Shown: one piece after another, positions 33,309 through 41,684 of the stretch
How the letters are laid out: each line of letters begins with the position of its first letter
Position numbering within the stretch: position 1 is the stretch's first letter
From: Komagataeibacter intermedius TF2
GTDB lineage: Bacteria; Pseudomonadota; Alphaproteobacteria; Acetobacterales; Acetobacteraceae
Assembly (NCBI RefSeq): GCF_000964425.1
Contig: NZ_BANF01000072.1
Location: 1-64,000, forward strand
Direction of reading: 5' to 3'
Length of the DNA stretch: 64,000 nucleotides
Program-made: the position numbers and the translations under genes
The notes under the pieces: model-generated
The model's input: only the letters and a program-made list of their open reading frames with translations
What the model was told of the DNA's origin: nothing
Database searches by the model: none

Positions 33309-33755
33309 CTATTTGCGACGCGCCCAGCCTCTGGGCTGCTGTTGCCAGTAGCTCAGGTCATGGCCACCATCGCGCCATGCCACCCAGCGTTTGCGTGCGC
33401 TGGCGACGGCGGCCTCATCATGGCCATCGAACAGGTCGAACACCCGTTCGAAAGGGGACAGGTCGGCGGCTTCCACCCCGTCAAGCAGGAAGGCGAAGGT
33501 CGCGCCGTTGGGCACGTCCTGGCCATCCGTCAGCCAGATCGGCTGCCACGGCCCATGCCCCATGGCCTGCGTGCCATGGGGAAGCCACAGCGGGTCGGTC
33601 GCCCGCCACAGCCCGTCATCAAGCTCCTGCACCCGTTCCACCGTGGCGCAGCGGACCACCGCCCGCTTTCCCGCCGCAAGCGTCCGGCCCAGCAGCGCAG
33701 GCAGGACCGCCAGCGCCGGTGAACGCGTCAGGTGATAGAAGCCGATCTGCGCCAT
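33309..33755 (-). CDS. holC: DNA polymerase III chi subunit
   Basis: A 148-residue protein of the HolC family, matching from the N-terminal GFYHLTRSP through ALLGRTLAAGKRAVVRC, DDGLWRATDPLWLPHG (the F/Y-WLPH feature of HolC), PIWLT and ERVFDLFDGHDE. Chi binds single-stranded DNA-binding protein and helps the clamp loader on lagging strands. It is encoded 42 bases downstream of pepA on the same strand, the order seen in many proteobacteria. Confidence 0.93.
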   Translation of the reverse strand: MAQIGFYHLTRSPALAVLPALLGRTLAAGKRAVVRCATVERVQELDDGLWRATDPLWLPHGTQAMGHGPWQPIWLTDGQDVPNGATFAFLLDGVEAADLSPFERVFDLFDGHDEAAVASARKRWVAWRDGGHDLSYWQQQPRGWARRK

Positions 33756-33797
33756 GGAGTTCCCTATCCCGATCCGGCCTGCCGCGCGGGGCAGGCA

Positions 33798-35276
33798 TTA
33801 CCCTTCGTAATACGTGCCGACCATGCGATCGAGCAGGCGCACGCCAAAGCCGGTCGCCCCACGGGGCGCATGCGATGTCGCCTTGGACGTAAACGCCGTG
33901 CCCGCAATGTCCAGATGCGCCCACGGCACATCGTTCACGAAGCATTCAAGGAACTTGGCCGCCGTGATCGACCCGCCGGGACGCCCGCCAATATTCTTGA
34001 GGTCCGCAATGTCCGAGCGCAGCAGTTCAAGGTAGCTGGCGTCCATGGGCATGCGCCACAGCTTCTCGCCCGTCTGTTCCCCCGTGGCCGACAGGTGGCC
34101 CGCAAGGCCGTCATTGTTGGAGAACAGGCCCGCGCGCTCAACCCCCAGGCTGACCACGATCGCCCCGGTCAGGGTGGCAAGGTTGACCATGAAGCGCGGT
34201 TTGAAGCGGTCCTGCGTGTACCACAGCACGTCCGCCAGCACGAGACGCCCTTCGGCATCGGTGTTCAGCACTTCAACCGTCTGGCCCGCCGCCGTGCGGA
34301 CCACGTCGCCCGGACGCTGCGCATTGCCCGACAGCATGTTTTCCACCAGCCCCACGACACCGACGGCGTTCACCTTCGCCTTGCGGCCCGCAAGGGCCGC
34401 CATGGTGCCGACCACGGCGGCGGCGCCTGCCATGTCGGTCTTCATTTCGTCCATGCCAGCCGCAGGCTTGATCGAGATACCGCCCGAATCAAACGTCACG
34501 CCCTTGCCGACGAAGGCCACCGGCGCCGCGCCGTCCGTGCCGCCATTCCAGCGCATGATGACCGTGCGCGGCGGCGCGTCACTGCCCTGCGCCACCCCCA
34601 GCAGGGCGCCAAAACCCAGCTTGTGCATGGCGTCGCGGTCCAGCACCTCGACCTCCACCCCAAGGTCACGCAGGGCAAGGATACGCTGCTCGAACTCGGG
34701 CGGGCGCAGCATGTTCGCGGGTTCGGACACCAGGTCACGGCACAGGAACACCCCGCGCGCCACCGCCGAAAGCGGCTGCCATGCCGCCTGTGCCGCGGCG
34801 GGATCGGCGCAGGCAACGGTCACGGCCGCCAGCGGGCCCGCATCGCCCTTGCGCGGCCGGGTACGGTACGAATCGAAACGGTAGCTGCCCAGCACGACAC
34901 CCAGCGCCACATGGGCGGCCAGGTCGGGGGCAATGCCATCGGCCACGACCACGCCCGACGTGCCCGCATCGGACAGGGCGCGGGCGGCCGCGACACCGGC
35001 CTGTTCGGCTACGGCGCCATCCAGCGCGTCCAGAGCGCCCAGACCCACCAGGACCACGCGGTCATATCCCGCCCCGGGCGCCAGCACGACACAGGTTTTC
35101 GCGGCGTCGAAGCCGAAGCCCGTGGCCTTCGCGGCCCGGGTCAGCGCGCCGCCCACCGCGGCGTCCAGCGCAGCAAGGGCGCCCGCGGGCGCCCCGCCGG
35201 ATGCGGCAAGGATGGCAATGGTGCCACTGGCGGGCAGGCTTGCGTCGGAAAAGGCGATATCGAGCATATGAATCAC
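33798..35276 (-). CDS. pepA: Leucyl aminopeptidase (cytosol aminopeptidase, M17)
   Basis: A 492-residue two-domain M17 peptidase that releases N-terminal amino acids. The C-terminal catalytic domain has FVGKGVTFDSGGISIKPA (metal-binding Lys and Asp), MKTDMAGAA and the signature NTDAEGRLVLADVL with the zinc-coordinating Asp/Glu. The N-terminal domain is the usual macrodomain-like region. The start is GTG at 35274-35276 (GGAG four bases before) or ATG at 35267; the GTG is used here with low certainty. It is divergent from cysQ. Confidence 0.95.
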   Translation of the reverse strand: MIHMLDIAFSDASLPASGTIAILAASGGAPAGALAALDAAVGGALTRAAKATGFGFDAAKTCVVLAPGAGYDRVVLVGLGALDALDGAVAEQAGVAAARALSDAGTSGVVVADGIAPDLAAHVALGVVLGSYRFDSYRTRPRKGDAGPLAAVTVACADPAAAQAAWQPLSAVARGVFLCRDLVSEPANMLRPPEFEQRILALRDLGVEVEVLDRDAMHKLGFGALLGVAQGSDAPPRTVIMRWNGGTDGAAPVAFVGKGVTFDSGGISIKPAAGMDEMKTDMAGAAAVVGTMAALAGRKAKVNAVGVVGLVENMLSGNAQRPGDVVRTAAGQTVEVLNTDAEGRLVLADVLWYTQDRFKPRFMVNLATLTGAIVVSLGVERAGLFSNNDGLAGHLSATGEQTGEKLWRMPMDASYLELLRSDIADLKNIGGRPGGSITAAKFLECFVNDVPWAHLDIAGTAFTSKATSHAPRGATGFGVRLLDRMVGTYYEG

Positions 35277-35419
35277 GGTGCTCCGCTTCGAAGGTGTTGG
35301 GCAGACAGGATAAATTCCTGCACCAGCACGCCGCGCCCCGGACCGACGCCACCCTGTCCGCGGCCATCGGCACCGATAAGGACATGACGGCGCGCCGTGA
35401 GTAAGCTAATGCGAACAGC

Positions 35420-36205
35420 ATGAATACGCCATCCATGCCAGCATATGAGGACGGATTCCTTCTGGATCTGGCCCTGCGCCTTGCCAGTGAAGCCGCCGAC
35501 CTGATCCGCACCATCCGCGCGCGCGGGTTCGCGACCAGGGTCAAGACCGACAGTTCCCCCGTGACCGAAGCCGACCACGCGGCGGAAAAACACATCCTTG
35601 CGGGCCTGCGCGCCCATGCCCCCGCCATTCCCGTCGTGGCGGAGGAGGAGGTCGCAGCCGGCATCATGACCGATACCGGGCGGGAGTTCTGGCTGGTGGA
35701 CCCGCTGGATGGCACGCGGGAATTCGCGGCCGGGCGGGATGATTTCACCGTCAATATCGGCCTTGTGCGTGATGGGCGGCCAGTGCTGGGGGCCGTGGCG
35801 CTTCCGGCCTATCACCAGCTTTATGGCGCGGGCGCGGGACGCGGGGCCTTCCGCATCGACGCCAGCGGCACGCAGGCCATCCATGTCCGCACACCCCCGG
35901 CGGAGGGACTGACGGTGCTGGCGTCGCGCCATTACGCCGATGATCCGCGCCTGAAGGAATTCCTGGGCGGACACACCATCGCACATCTGGGCAATATCGG
36001 CTCGGCGGCCAAATTCATCCGTGTGGCCGAAGGCGTGGCCGATCTCTACCCCCGCCTTGGCACCACCATGGAATGGGACACCGCCGCCCCGCAGGCCGTT
36101 GTCGAAGCTGCCGGCGGGTCCATCACCACGCCCGATGGCAAGGTGCTGGGCTATGGCAAGCCCGGCTTCCGCAACCCGCATTTCCTGTGTCGTGGCGCGG
36201 CATAA
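35420..36205 (+). CDS. cysQ: 3'(2'),5'-bisphosphate nucleotidase CysQ
   Basis: A 261-residue member of the inositol monophosphatase superfamily. CysQ hydrolyses 3'-phosphoadenosine 5'-phosphate (PAP) to AMP, preventing accumulation during sulfate assimilation. The metal sites are visible as the Glu of VAEEEV, WLVDPLDGTREF and the closing EWDTAAPQAVVEAAGG. Length and the TDSSPVTEADHAAE segment fit CysQ, although other inositol-phosphatase members are close. It is followed 10 bases later by the Sua5-type gene. Confidence 0.92.
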   Translation: MNTPSMPAYEDGFLLDLALRLASEAADLIRTIRARGFATRVKTDSSPVTEADHAAEKHILAGLRAHAPAIPVVAEEEVAAGIMTDTGREFWLVDPLDGTREFAAGRDDFTVNIGLVRDGRPVLGAVALPAYHQLYGAGAGRGAFRIDASGTQAIHVRTPPAEGLTVLASRHYADDPRLKEFLGGHTIAHLGNIGSAAKFIRVAEGVADLYPRLGTTMEWDTAAPQAVVEAAGGSITTPDGKVLGYGKPGFRNPHFLCRGAA

Positions 36206-36215
36206 CCGGCATTCC

Positions 36216-37190
36216 ATGCATACACGCCTGTTGCATAACGACCCACAGGGACTCGCCACTGCCGCCGCCATGCTGCGCGCGGGCGGACTGGTCGCCTTCG
36301 GGACGGAAACGGTTTACGGCCTTGGGGCGGATGCGGGCAATGATACGGCCGTCGCCGCCATCTATACCGCCAAGGGGCGGCCGGGCCACAACCCGCTGAT
36401 CAGCCATTTCGCCAGCGCGGACGCTGCGTTTGAACAGGTTGAGGCCACGCCACTTGCCCGCAGGCTGGCCGAACGGTTCTGGCCCGGTCCGCTGACAATG
36501 GTGCTGCCACGTACTGCGCGGTGCGGCATATCCGCCGTCGCCACCGCCGGCCTGCCGACCGCCGCCGTGCGGGTGCCGGCGGGTCAGACCACGCAGGCCC
36601 TGCTGGCGGCGTGCGGATTTCCGGTCGTGGCCCCTTCGGCCAACCCGTCGGGCCGGGTCAGCCCGTCCGATGCGCAGCACGTGCTGGCGGGGCTGGATGG
36701 CCGCATTGACGCTGTCCTTGACTGCGGTCCGTGCCGCGTGGGCGTGGAAAGCACGATCATCGACCTGTCCCGCGATGTCCCTGTCCTGCTGCGTCCCGGC
36801 GGCATCACGCTGGAGGCGCTGGAGGCGGCATGCGGCGTGATGCTGGCCCTGCCCGCAGGCAGCAACGACGCCCGTCCCACCGCCCCCGGCCAGCTGTCAT
36901 CGCATTACGCGCCCGGCCTGCCGGTCCGTCTGGATGCCCACAGCGTGGCCCCTGACGAGGCGCTGCTGGCGTTCGGCCCGCCCCTGCCCGGCAGCGCGCT
37001 GGTATGGAACCTGAGTGCCACGGGTGATTTGCATGAAGCGGCCGCGCGCCTCTTCGCGGGGCTGCGGTTTCTTGATATGGAAGGTCACCGCCGGGGACTG
37101 GTCGGGATTGCGGTGCAGCCTGTGCCCGGACACGGGCTGGGCCGTGCGATCCGTGACCGCCTGATCCGCGCGGCCTGCCCGCGACCGTAA
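36216..37190 (+). CDS. L-threonylcarbamoyladenylate synthase, Sua5 type
   Basis: A 324-residue protein with an N-terminal YrdC domain (1-200; GGLVAFGTETVYGLGADA, then AKGRPGHNPL with the KxR motif, and PVVAPSANPSG) and the C-terminal Sua5 domain (about 240-324). It makes threonylcarbamoyl-AMP for the t6A modification of tRNAs reading ANN codons. The presence of the Sua5 domain distinguishes it from the shorter TsaC. The ATG at 36216 is 11 bases after the cysQ stop. Confidence 0.93.
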   Translation: MHTRLLHNDPQGLATAAAMLRAGGLVAFGTETVYGLGADAGNDTAVAAIYTAKGRPGHNPLISHFASADAAFEQVEATPLARRLAERFWPGPLTMVLPRTARCGISAVATAGLPTAAVRVPAGQTTQALLAACGFPVVAPSANPSGRVSPSDAQHVLAGLDGRIDAVLDCGPCRVGVESTIIDLSRDVPVLLRPGGITLEALEAACGVMLALPAGSNDARPTAPGQLSSHYAPGLPVRLDAHSVAPDEALLAFGPPLPGSALVWNLSATGDLHEAAARLFAGLRFLDMEGHRRGLVGIAVQPVPGHGLGRAIRDRLIRAACPRP

Positions 37191-37230
37191 AATAGTTTCA
37201 ACCGCATGATCCGACCCCGGTGCCCCTGAG

Positions 37231-37851
37231 ATGAGCGACACAATCGACCCCAAGGAACTGAAAATCCTTTCGGACATCCTCGCACTCGTGCTGGAGGAGC
37301 ATGCAGGCCAGTCGGAAAACGCGCTGGCCGCCATCCGCGCGCGCGCGCAGAAAAACCAGGTGACCGGCGGGGCGCTGAAAAACCTGTTTGCCGCCATCGC
37401 CCCCAACCCGCCCAAAAAGGCCGCCGCGAAGCCGCGCGCGCCCCGCACGACAAAAGCCAGCGCCGCCGCCGCGAAAGAAATTCAGGAATCACACCTGCGT
37501 ATTTCCCAGCTGACAGAAAGCATCCGCAGGCTGGATACGGAAATACGCGACCTGAAAGTTGACAATTCGGCGCTGCGCGCGGAACTGAACCAGACGCGGC
37601 AGGCCCGCGCCGAAACGCAGGCCGTCCTGTCGTCAGTGGTGCAGTCCCGTCCCCCCGTGCGCCGTTCGGGCCTGCTGGTGGCGGCGGCGGTGGGCGCGCT
37701 GACCGGTTTCGCGCTGACCGAGACATGGCACCTGTTCATGTCCCCCAGCCCGGCGCAGGCCAGCGCCACCTACCCGCCCGTGCACCATCAGGGGCAGGCC
37801 TACCTGCCGCCGCCCTCCTTACCCCTCCATTCAGGAAGCATGCCGTCATGA
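37231..37851 (+). CDS. Coiled-coil protein with C-terminal membrane helix, unknown function
   Basis: A 206-residue protein. Residues 1-55 are helical (KILSDILALVLEEHAGQSEN and RAQKNQVTGGALKNLF) and may be a small N-terminal helical domain. A lysine/alanine/proline linker (60-80) is followed by a coiled coil (about 82-130, HLRISQLTESIRRLDTEIRD), a likely membrane helix (about 147-168) and a proline-rich tail. The N-terminus would face the cytoplasm. I do not recognise a family. Its end overlaps the next gene by four bases (ATGA), so the two are translationally coupled. Confidence 0.7.
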   Translation: MSDTIDPKELKILSDILALVLEEHAGQSENALAAIRARAQKNQVTGGALKNLFAAIAPNPPKKAAAKPRAPRTTKASAAAAKEIQESHLRISQLTESIRRLDTEIRDLKVDNSALRAELNQTRQARAETQAVLSSVVQSRPPVRRSGLLVAAAVGALTGFALTETWHLFMSPSPAQASATYPPVHHQGQAYLPPPSLPLHSGSMPS

Positions 37852-39305
37852 CCGTTCCCACCCCAACCGCACCGGCACGGCAGGACCTGATCGCCCGTTT
37901 TACCGACATGCTGGGGCCTGTGGGCGTGATTACGGGTGAAACCGACACCGCGTCCTACTGCACCGACTGGCGCAACCTGTACCATGGCCGTGCGCTGGCG
38001 GTGCTGCGTCCCGCCAGTACGGAAGAACTGTCGCAGCTTGTCCGGTTCTGCAGCGAACACGGCATCCCCATGGTGCCACAGGGCGGCAATACCAGCATGG
38101 TGGGCGGCGCCACGCCGGATGACAGCGGGCACGAGGTCGTGGTCTGCCTGTCGCGCATGAACCATATCCACGGCATCGATCCCCATGACCTGACCATGGA
38201 AGTCGAAGCCGGCGTCACGCTGAAGGCAGCGCAGGACGCGGCGTGGGATGCGGGGTTCATGCTGCCGCTCTCCATTTCATCCGAAGGGTCGGCGCAGATT
38301 GGCGGCGTGCTGGCGACAAATGCTGGCGGCAACAACACCCTGCGCTATGGCAACGCGCGTGAACTGGTGCTGGGGCTGGAAGCGGTCATGCCCGATGGCG
38401 GGGTGTTCCATGGCCTGCGCCGCCTGCGCAAGGACAATACGGGATATGCCCTGCGCCAGCTTCTGATCGGGTCCGAAGGCACGCTGGGGTTCATCACCAC
38501 AGCCATCCTGCAGCTTCACCCGCAGCCCCGCGCGATCGAGGCCGCGCTGTGCGCCGTGGACAACGCCGAGGCCGCGCTGAAGCTGCTGGGACTGCTGCGC
38601 GCGCGCGATCCCGCCCTGCTGCAGGCGTTCGAGTTCATGTCCGGCACCGGCATGGACCTTGTCATCGATCTGATCCCTGGCGCCGCCCTGCCGCTGGGCG
38701 AGCGTGCACCCGCCTATGTGCTGCTGGAACTGGCGACCCCGCGCCCCGATGCCGACCTGCGTGAATATGCCGAGGAAGTGCTGGGCGAAGCGCTGGAGGA
38801 AGGTATCATCACCGATGCCGTCATTGCCGAAAGCGAAGGCCAGCGCGCCGGCCTGTGGAAACTGCGCGAGGAACATGCCGAAGCCCAGCGCCGCGCGGGG
38901 GCAAGCGTCAAGAACGACGTATCGGTGCCAGTGACCTACGTGCCCGAACTGATCGCGCGCGCCAGCGCCGCGTGTGAAAGACTGATTCCGGGCTGCCGTC
39001 CCGCCCCGTTCGGTCACATGGGCGACGGCAACATCCACTTCAATGTGGTCCAGCCCGAAGGCATGGCGGCGGATGCCTTCCTGGCCCGCAGCCACGACAT
39101 AATGGACACGGTGGCGGCGATCGTGAAGGATCTGGACGGTTCGTTTTCGGCCGAACATGGCGTGGGGCAGCTCAAGCCCTACATGATGCCGTCATGGCGG
39201 GGCGGGGCGGAACTGGAGGCTATGCGCCATATCAAGGCCGCCCTTGACCCCCGGAACGTCATGAACCCCGGCAAGGTGCTGCCGCCTGTCACACCCGGAA
39301 CATGA
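37848..39305 (+). CDS. FAD-binding 2-hydroxyacid dehydrogenase (D-lactate/2-hydroxyglutarate type)
   Basis: A 485-residue FAD oxidoreductase of the VAO/GlcD family. The PCMH FAD-binding domain (about 35-210) shows VPQGGNTSMVGGATP, the SSEGSAQIGGVLATNAGGNN block and LIGSEGTLGFI. The C-terminal FAD-oxidase domain contains RPAPFGHMGDGNIHFNV (the metal/His substrate site) and FSAEHGVGQLKP. Such enzymes oxidise D-lactate, D-2-hydroxyglutarate or glycolate, passing electrons to quinone or another acceptor; the substrate is not decided by sequence. It overlaps the coiled-coil membrane protein gene, which might anchor it, a suggestion based on position only. Confidence 0.88.
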   Translation: MTVPTPTAPARQDLIARFTDMLGPVGVITGETDTASYCTDWRNLYHGRALAVLRPASTEELSQLVRFCSEHGIPMVPQGGNTSMVGGATPDDSGHEVVVCLSRMNHIHGIDPHDLTMEVEAGVTLKAAQDAAWDAGFMLPLSISSEGSAQIGGVLATNAGGNNTLRYGNARELVLGLEAVMPDGGVFHGLRRLRKDNTGYALRQLLIGSEGTLGFITTAILQLHPQPRAIEAALCAVDNAEAALKLLGLLRARDPALLQAFEFMSGTGMDLVIDLIPGAALPLGERAPAYVLLELATPRPDADLREYAEEVLGEALEEGIITDAVIAESEGQRAGLWKLREEHAEAQRRAGASVKNDVSVPVTYVPELIARASAACERLIPGCRPAPFGHMGDGNIHFNVVQPEGMAADAFLARSHDIMDTVAAIVKDLDGSFSAEHGVGQLKPYMMPSWRGGAELEAMRHIKAALDPRNVMNPGKVLPPVTPGT

Positions 39306-39331
39306 CGCCGGGCGCATCCACACGCCCGGCG
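39306..39331 (+). terminator. Strong hairpin after the FAD oxidase gene
   Basis: CGCCGGGCG-N8-CGCCCGGCG is a perfect 9-bp stem starting directly after the stop codon. No T-run follows, so it is either a rho-dependent or mRNA-stabilising structure. Confidence 0.5.
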
Positions 39332-39405
39332 CCTGAGCATACCTGTCCCCGCCGCATGAGGGGATCACCCCTTTTGCACGGGCGGGAACGGGGTTAGACA
39401 GGGGC

Positions 39406-40572
39406 ATGCCTGCCGCCCGCCCTGTCCCTGACCGCCTTGCGCCGCGCCTGTCGATTCTGGACAGCTACATGCTGCGCCAGCTTCTGCTGGCGCTGGTGGC
39501 GACCACGGGTGCGCTTGTAACGCTGATCTGGCTGACGCAGTCCCTGCACTTCGTGTCACTGGTGGTGGGGCGCGGGCTGTCGCTACGCGTGTTCCTGGAG
39601 CTGACCAGCCTGCTGATCCCCTCCTTCATCGCGGTCATCCTGCCGATCACCACGTTCGTGGTGGTGCAGTTCGTCTACCAGCGCCTGGGCACCGACCGGG
39701 AACTGACGGTCATGCAGGCCGCCGGCCTGTCGCCCGCCATGATGGCGCGACCGGGGCTGGCCTGCGCTGCCATTGCGACAGCGACCTGCCTGGTGCTGAA
39801 TGTCTGGATCGTGCCGGTTTCCTACCACGCCTTCCGGCAGTACGAATTCCAGATCCGCAACCGCATGGCCGCCTTCCTGGTGCAGGACGGCGTGTTCACG
39901 CAGGTGTCGGACAACATGACCGTGTACATCCGCGCGCGCGACAAGGACGGCACGCTGCATGGCATCATGGTGGAAGATGACCGCACCCCCGGCGCCGAAG
40001 CCACCATACTGGCGGAAGAAGGCAATCTGGTCATCCTCAACGACCAGCCACGCGTGGTCCTGTTCAACGGGTCGCGGCAGGAAATCGACAGCCATACCGG
40101 GCGGCTGAACGTGCTGACCTTCACCCGCAACACGATCGACCTGTCCAGTCCGCACACCGCGCATACGCGCCTGCCCGACGCCAATGAACTGTCGATTTCC
40201 CAACTGCTGCACCCGGACATGCGCCAGTATTCGCGCCGGGACGAAAGCAAGATGTTCATCGAAGCCTGGCGTCGGCTGAGCAGCCCCTTCTGCGCGTTTT
40301 CCTTTGCCATGATCGGGCTGGTCGGGGCGATGGGCGGCAGCTATTCCCGGCAGGCCAGCATCATCCGGCCCGTCCTGGCCATCCTTGCCGTTGTCGCGGT
40401 GCAGGCGCTGACGCTGCTGGTGCAGAACCTTGCGTCGCGCAACCTGCAGCTCATGCCGCTCATGTGGATCTGTTCGATCGGGCCGGGCGTGATCTGCGCG
40501 GGTATCCTGTTCTGGCCGGAATTCCGCGCCGATCGTGAAGCCCGGGCGATAACGGGCGCCACACGGTCATGA
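39406..40572 (+). CDS. lptF: LPS export ABC transporter permease LptF
   Basis: A 388-residue YjgP/YjgQ-family membrane protein. It has three N-terminal helices (about 20-45, 60-85, 105-125), a periplasmic beta-jellyroll domain (about 130-270; DKDGTLHGIMVEDD is typical of LptF) and three C-terminal helices (about 300-370). LptF and LptG form the inner-membrane channel that, with LptB, pushes lipopolysaccharide toward the outer membrane. It overlaps lptG by four bases. Confidence 0.94.
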   Translation: MPAARPVPDRLAPRLSILDSYMLRQLLLALVATTGALVTLIWLTQSLHFVSLVVGRGLSLRVFLELTSLLIPSFIAVILPITTFVVVQFVYQRLGTDRELTVMQAAGLSPAMMARPGLACAAIATATCLVLNVWIVPVSYHAFRQYEFQIRNRMAAFLVQDGVFTQVSDNMTVYIRARDKDGTLHGIMVEDDRTPGAEATILAEEGNLVILNDQPRVVLFNGSRQEIDSHTGRLNVLTFTRNTIDLSSPHTAHTRLPDANELSISQLLHPDMRQYSRRDESKMFIEAWRRLSSPFCAFSFAMIGLVGAMGGSYSRQASIIRPVLAILAVVAVQALTLLVQNLASRNLQLMPLMWICSIGPGVICAGILFWPEFRADREARAITGATRS

Positions 40573-41684
40573 AGCTTGCCTTTACGCTGTCGCTGTACAT
40601 CGCCCGTCAGTTCACCTACGCCACGCTGTCGGTGATCGCCTTCCTGACCGGGCTGATCACCATGTTCGACTTCATCGACCTGCTGCGCCGGGTTTCAACC
40701 CGGCCCAACGTGCCGACATCGCTGGTCAGTGAAATCGCCTTCCTGCATATTCCCTTTGCCTGCCTTGAAATCCTGCCCTTTGGCGTGCTGCTGGGGGGGA
40801 TCATCTGTTTCTGGCGCCTGGCGCGGTCATCGGAACTGGTGGTGGCGCGGGCGGCGGGCATTTCGGCGTGGCAGTTTCTGGCGGGACCGGTCACCTGCGC
40901 GGTGCTGATCGGGACGGTCGCCACCACCTGCGTCTCTCCCCTGTCTTCCGTCATGTACCGCCGGGCGGAAATGCTAGACCGCCAGTACCTGCGCGACAAC
41001 AATGGCAAGTCCCTCAACCTCAGCGGTGGCACCCTGTGGCTGCGGCAGGGGGATAACGGACTGATGGACCACGGGGTGGACATCATCCATGCGCGGCATG
41101 TCAGGCTGACGGGGAACGTGCTGCATATCGCCGGGATCACCATTTTCCGGCTTGGCCCGGATGACAGCCTGCTGACCCGTATCGAAGCCGATAGCGGTTA
41201 TCTGGGCAAGGATCGCTGGGTTCTGGAATCCGCCCATCAGCTGCGCCCTGATGAACTGCCGGTTGATATGGGGCACCTGACGCTGCATGCCGACCTGACG
41301 CTGGCGGGGGTGGAGGAAAGCTTCGCCTCCCCCGATACGCTGTCCGTCTGGGCGCTGCCCGGGTTCATCCGCCAGCTGAACAGGTCGGGATTTTCCACCA
41401 TCCGCCACCGGCTGCATTTCCAGACGCTGCTCACGCTGCCGGTCCTGTCTGGCACCATGGCGCTGGTGGCGGCCGGGTTTTCCATGCGGCCCGCGCGGCG
41501 GGGCGGGGTCATCCGCATGATCAGTTTTGGCGTGGCGGCGGGTTTCGCGTTGTTTGCGCTATCTAAAATTGCCGCCCAGTTTGGTGAGACGGGCACATTG
41601 CCCCCCCTTCTGGCCGCCTGGGCCCCCACCGGGGCCGGGCTTTGTCTTGCAGTCACGCTACTTCTTCATCTAGAGGACGGTTAA
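40569..41684 (+). CDS. lptG: LPS export ABC transporter permease LptG
   Basis: A 371-residue partner of LptF with the same layout: three helices, periplasmic domain, three helices. The coupling-helix region after TM2 (RLARSSELVVARAAGISAW) contacts LptB in this family. LptG differs from LptF by the FDFIDLLRR segment after TM1. The ATG at 40569 overlaps lptF (ATGA), and its TAA overlaps the lptD ATG by one base. Confidence 0.94.
   Translation: MKLAFTLSLYIARQFTYATLSVIAFLTGLITMFDFIDLLRRVSTRPNVPTSLVSEIAFLHIPFACLEILPFGVLLGGIICFWRLARSSELVVARAAGISAWQFLAGPVTCAVLIGTVATTCVSPLSSVMYRRAEMLDRQYLRDNNGKSLNLSGGTLWLRQGDNGLMDHGVDIIHARHVRLTGNVLHIAGITIFRLGPDDSLLTRIEADSGYLGKDRWVLESAHQLRPDELPVDMGHLTLHADLTLAGVEESFASPDTLSVWALPGFIRQLNRSGFSTIRHRLHFQTLLTLPVLSGTMALVAAGFSMRPARRGGVIRMISFGVAAGFALFALSKIAAQFGETGTLPPLLAAWAPTGAGLCLAVTLLLHLEDG

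Noticed and set aside
33732-35387. 551-codon plus-strand open frame
   Set aside because: It is antisense to pepA, which has all metal-binding motifs.
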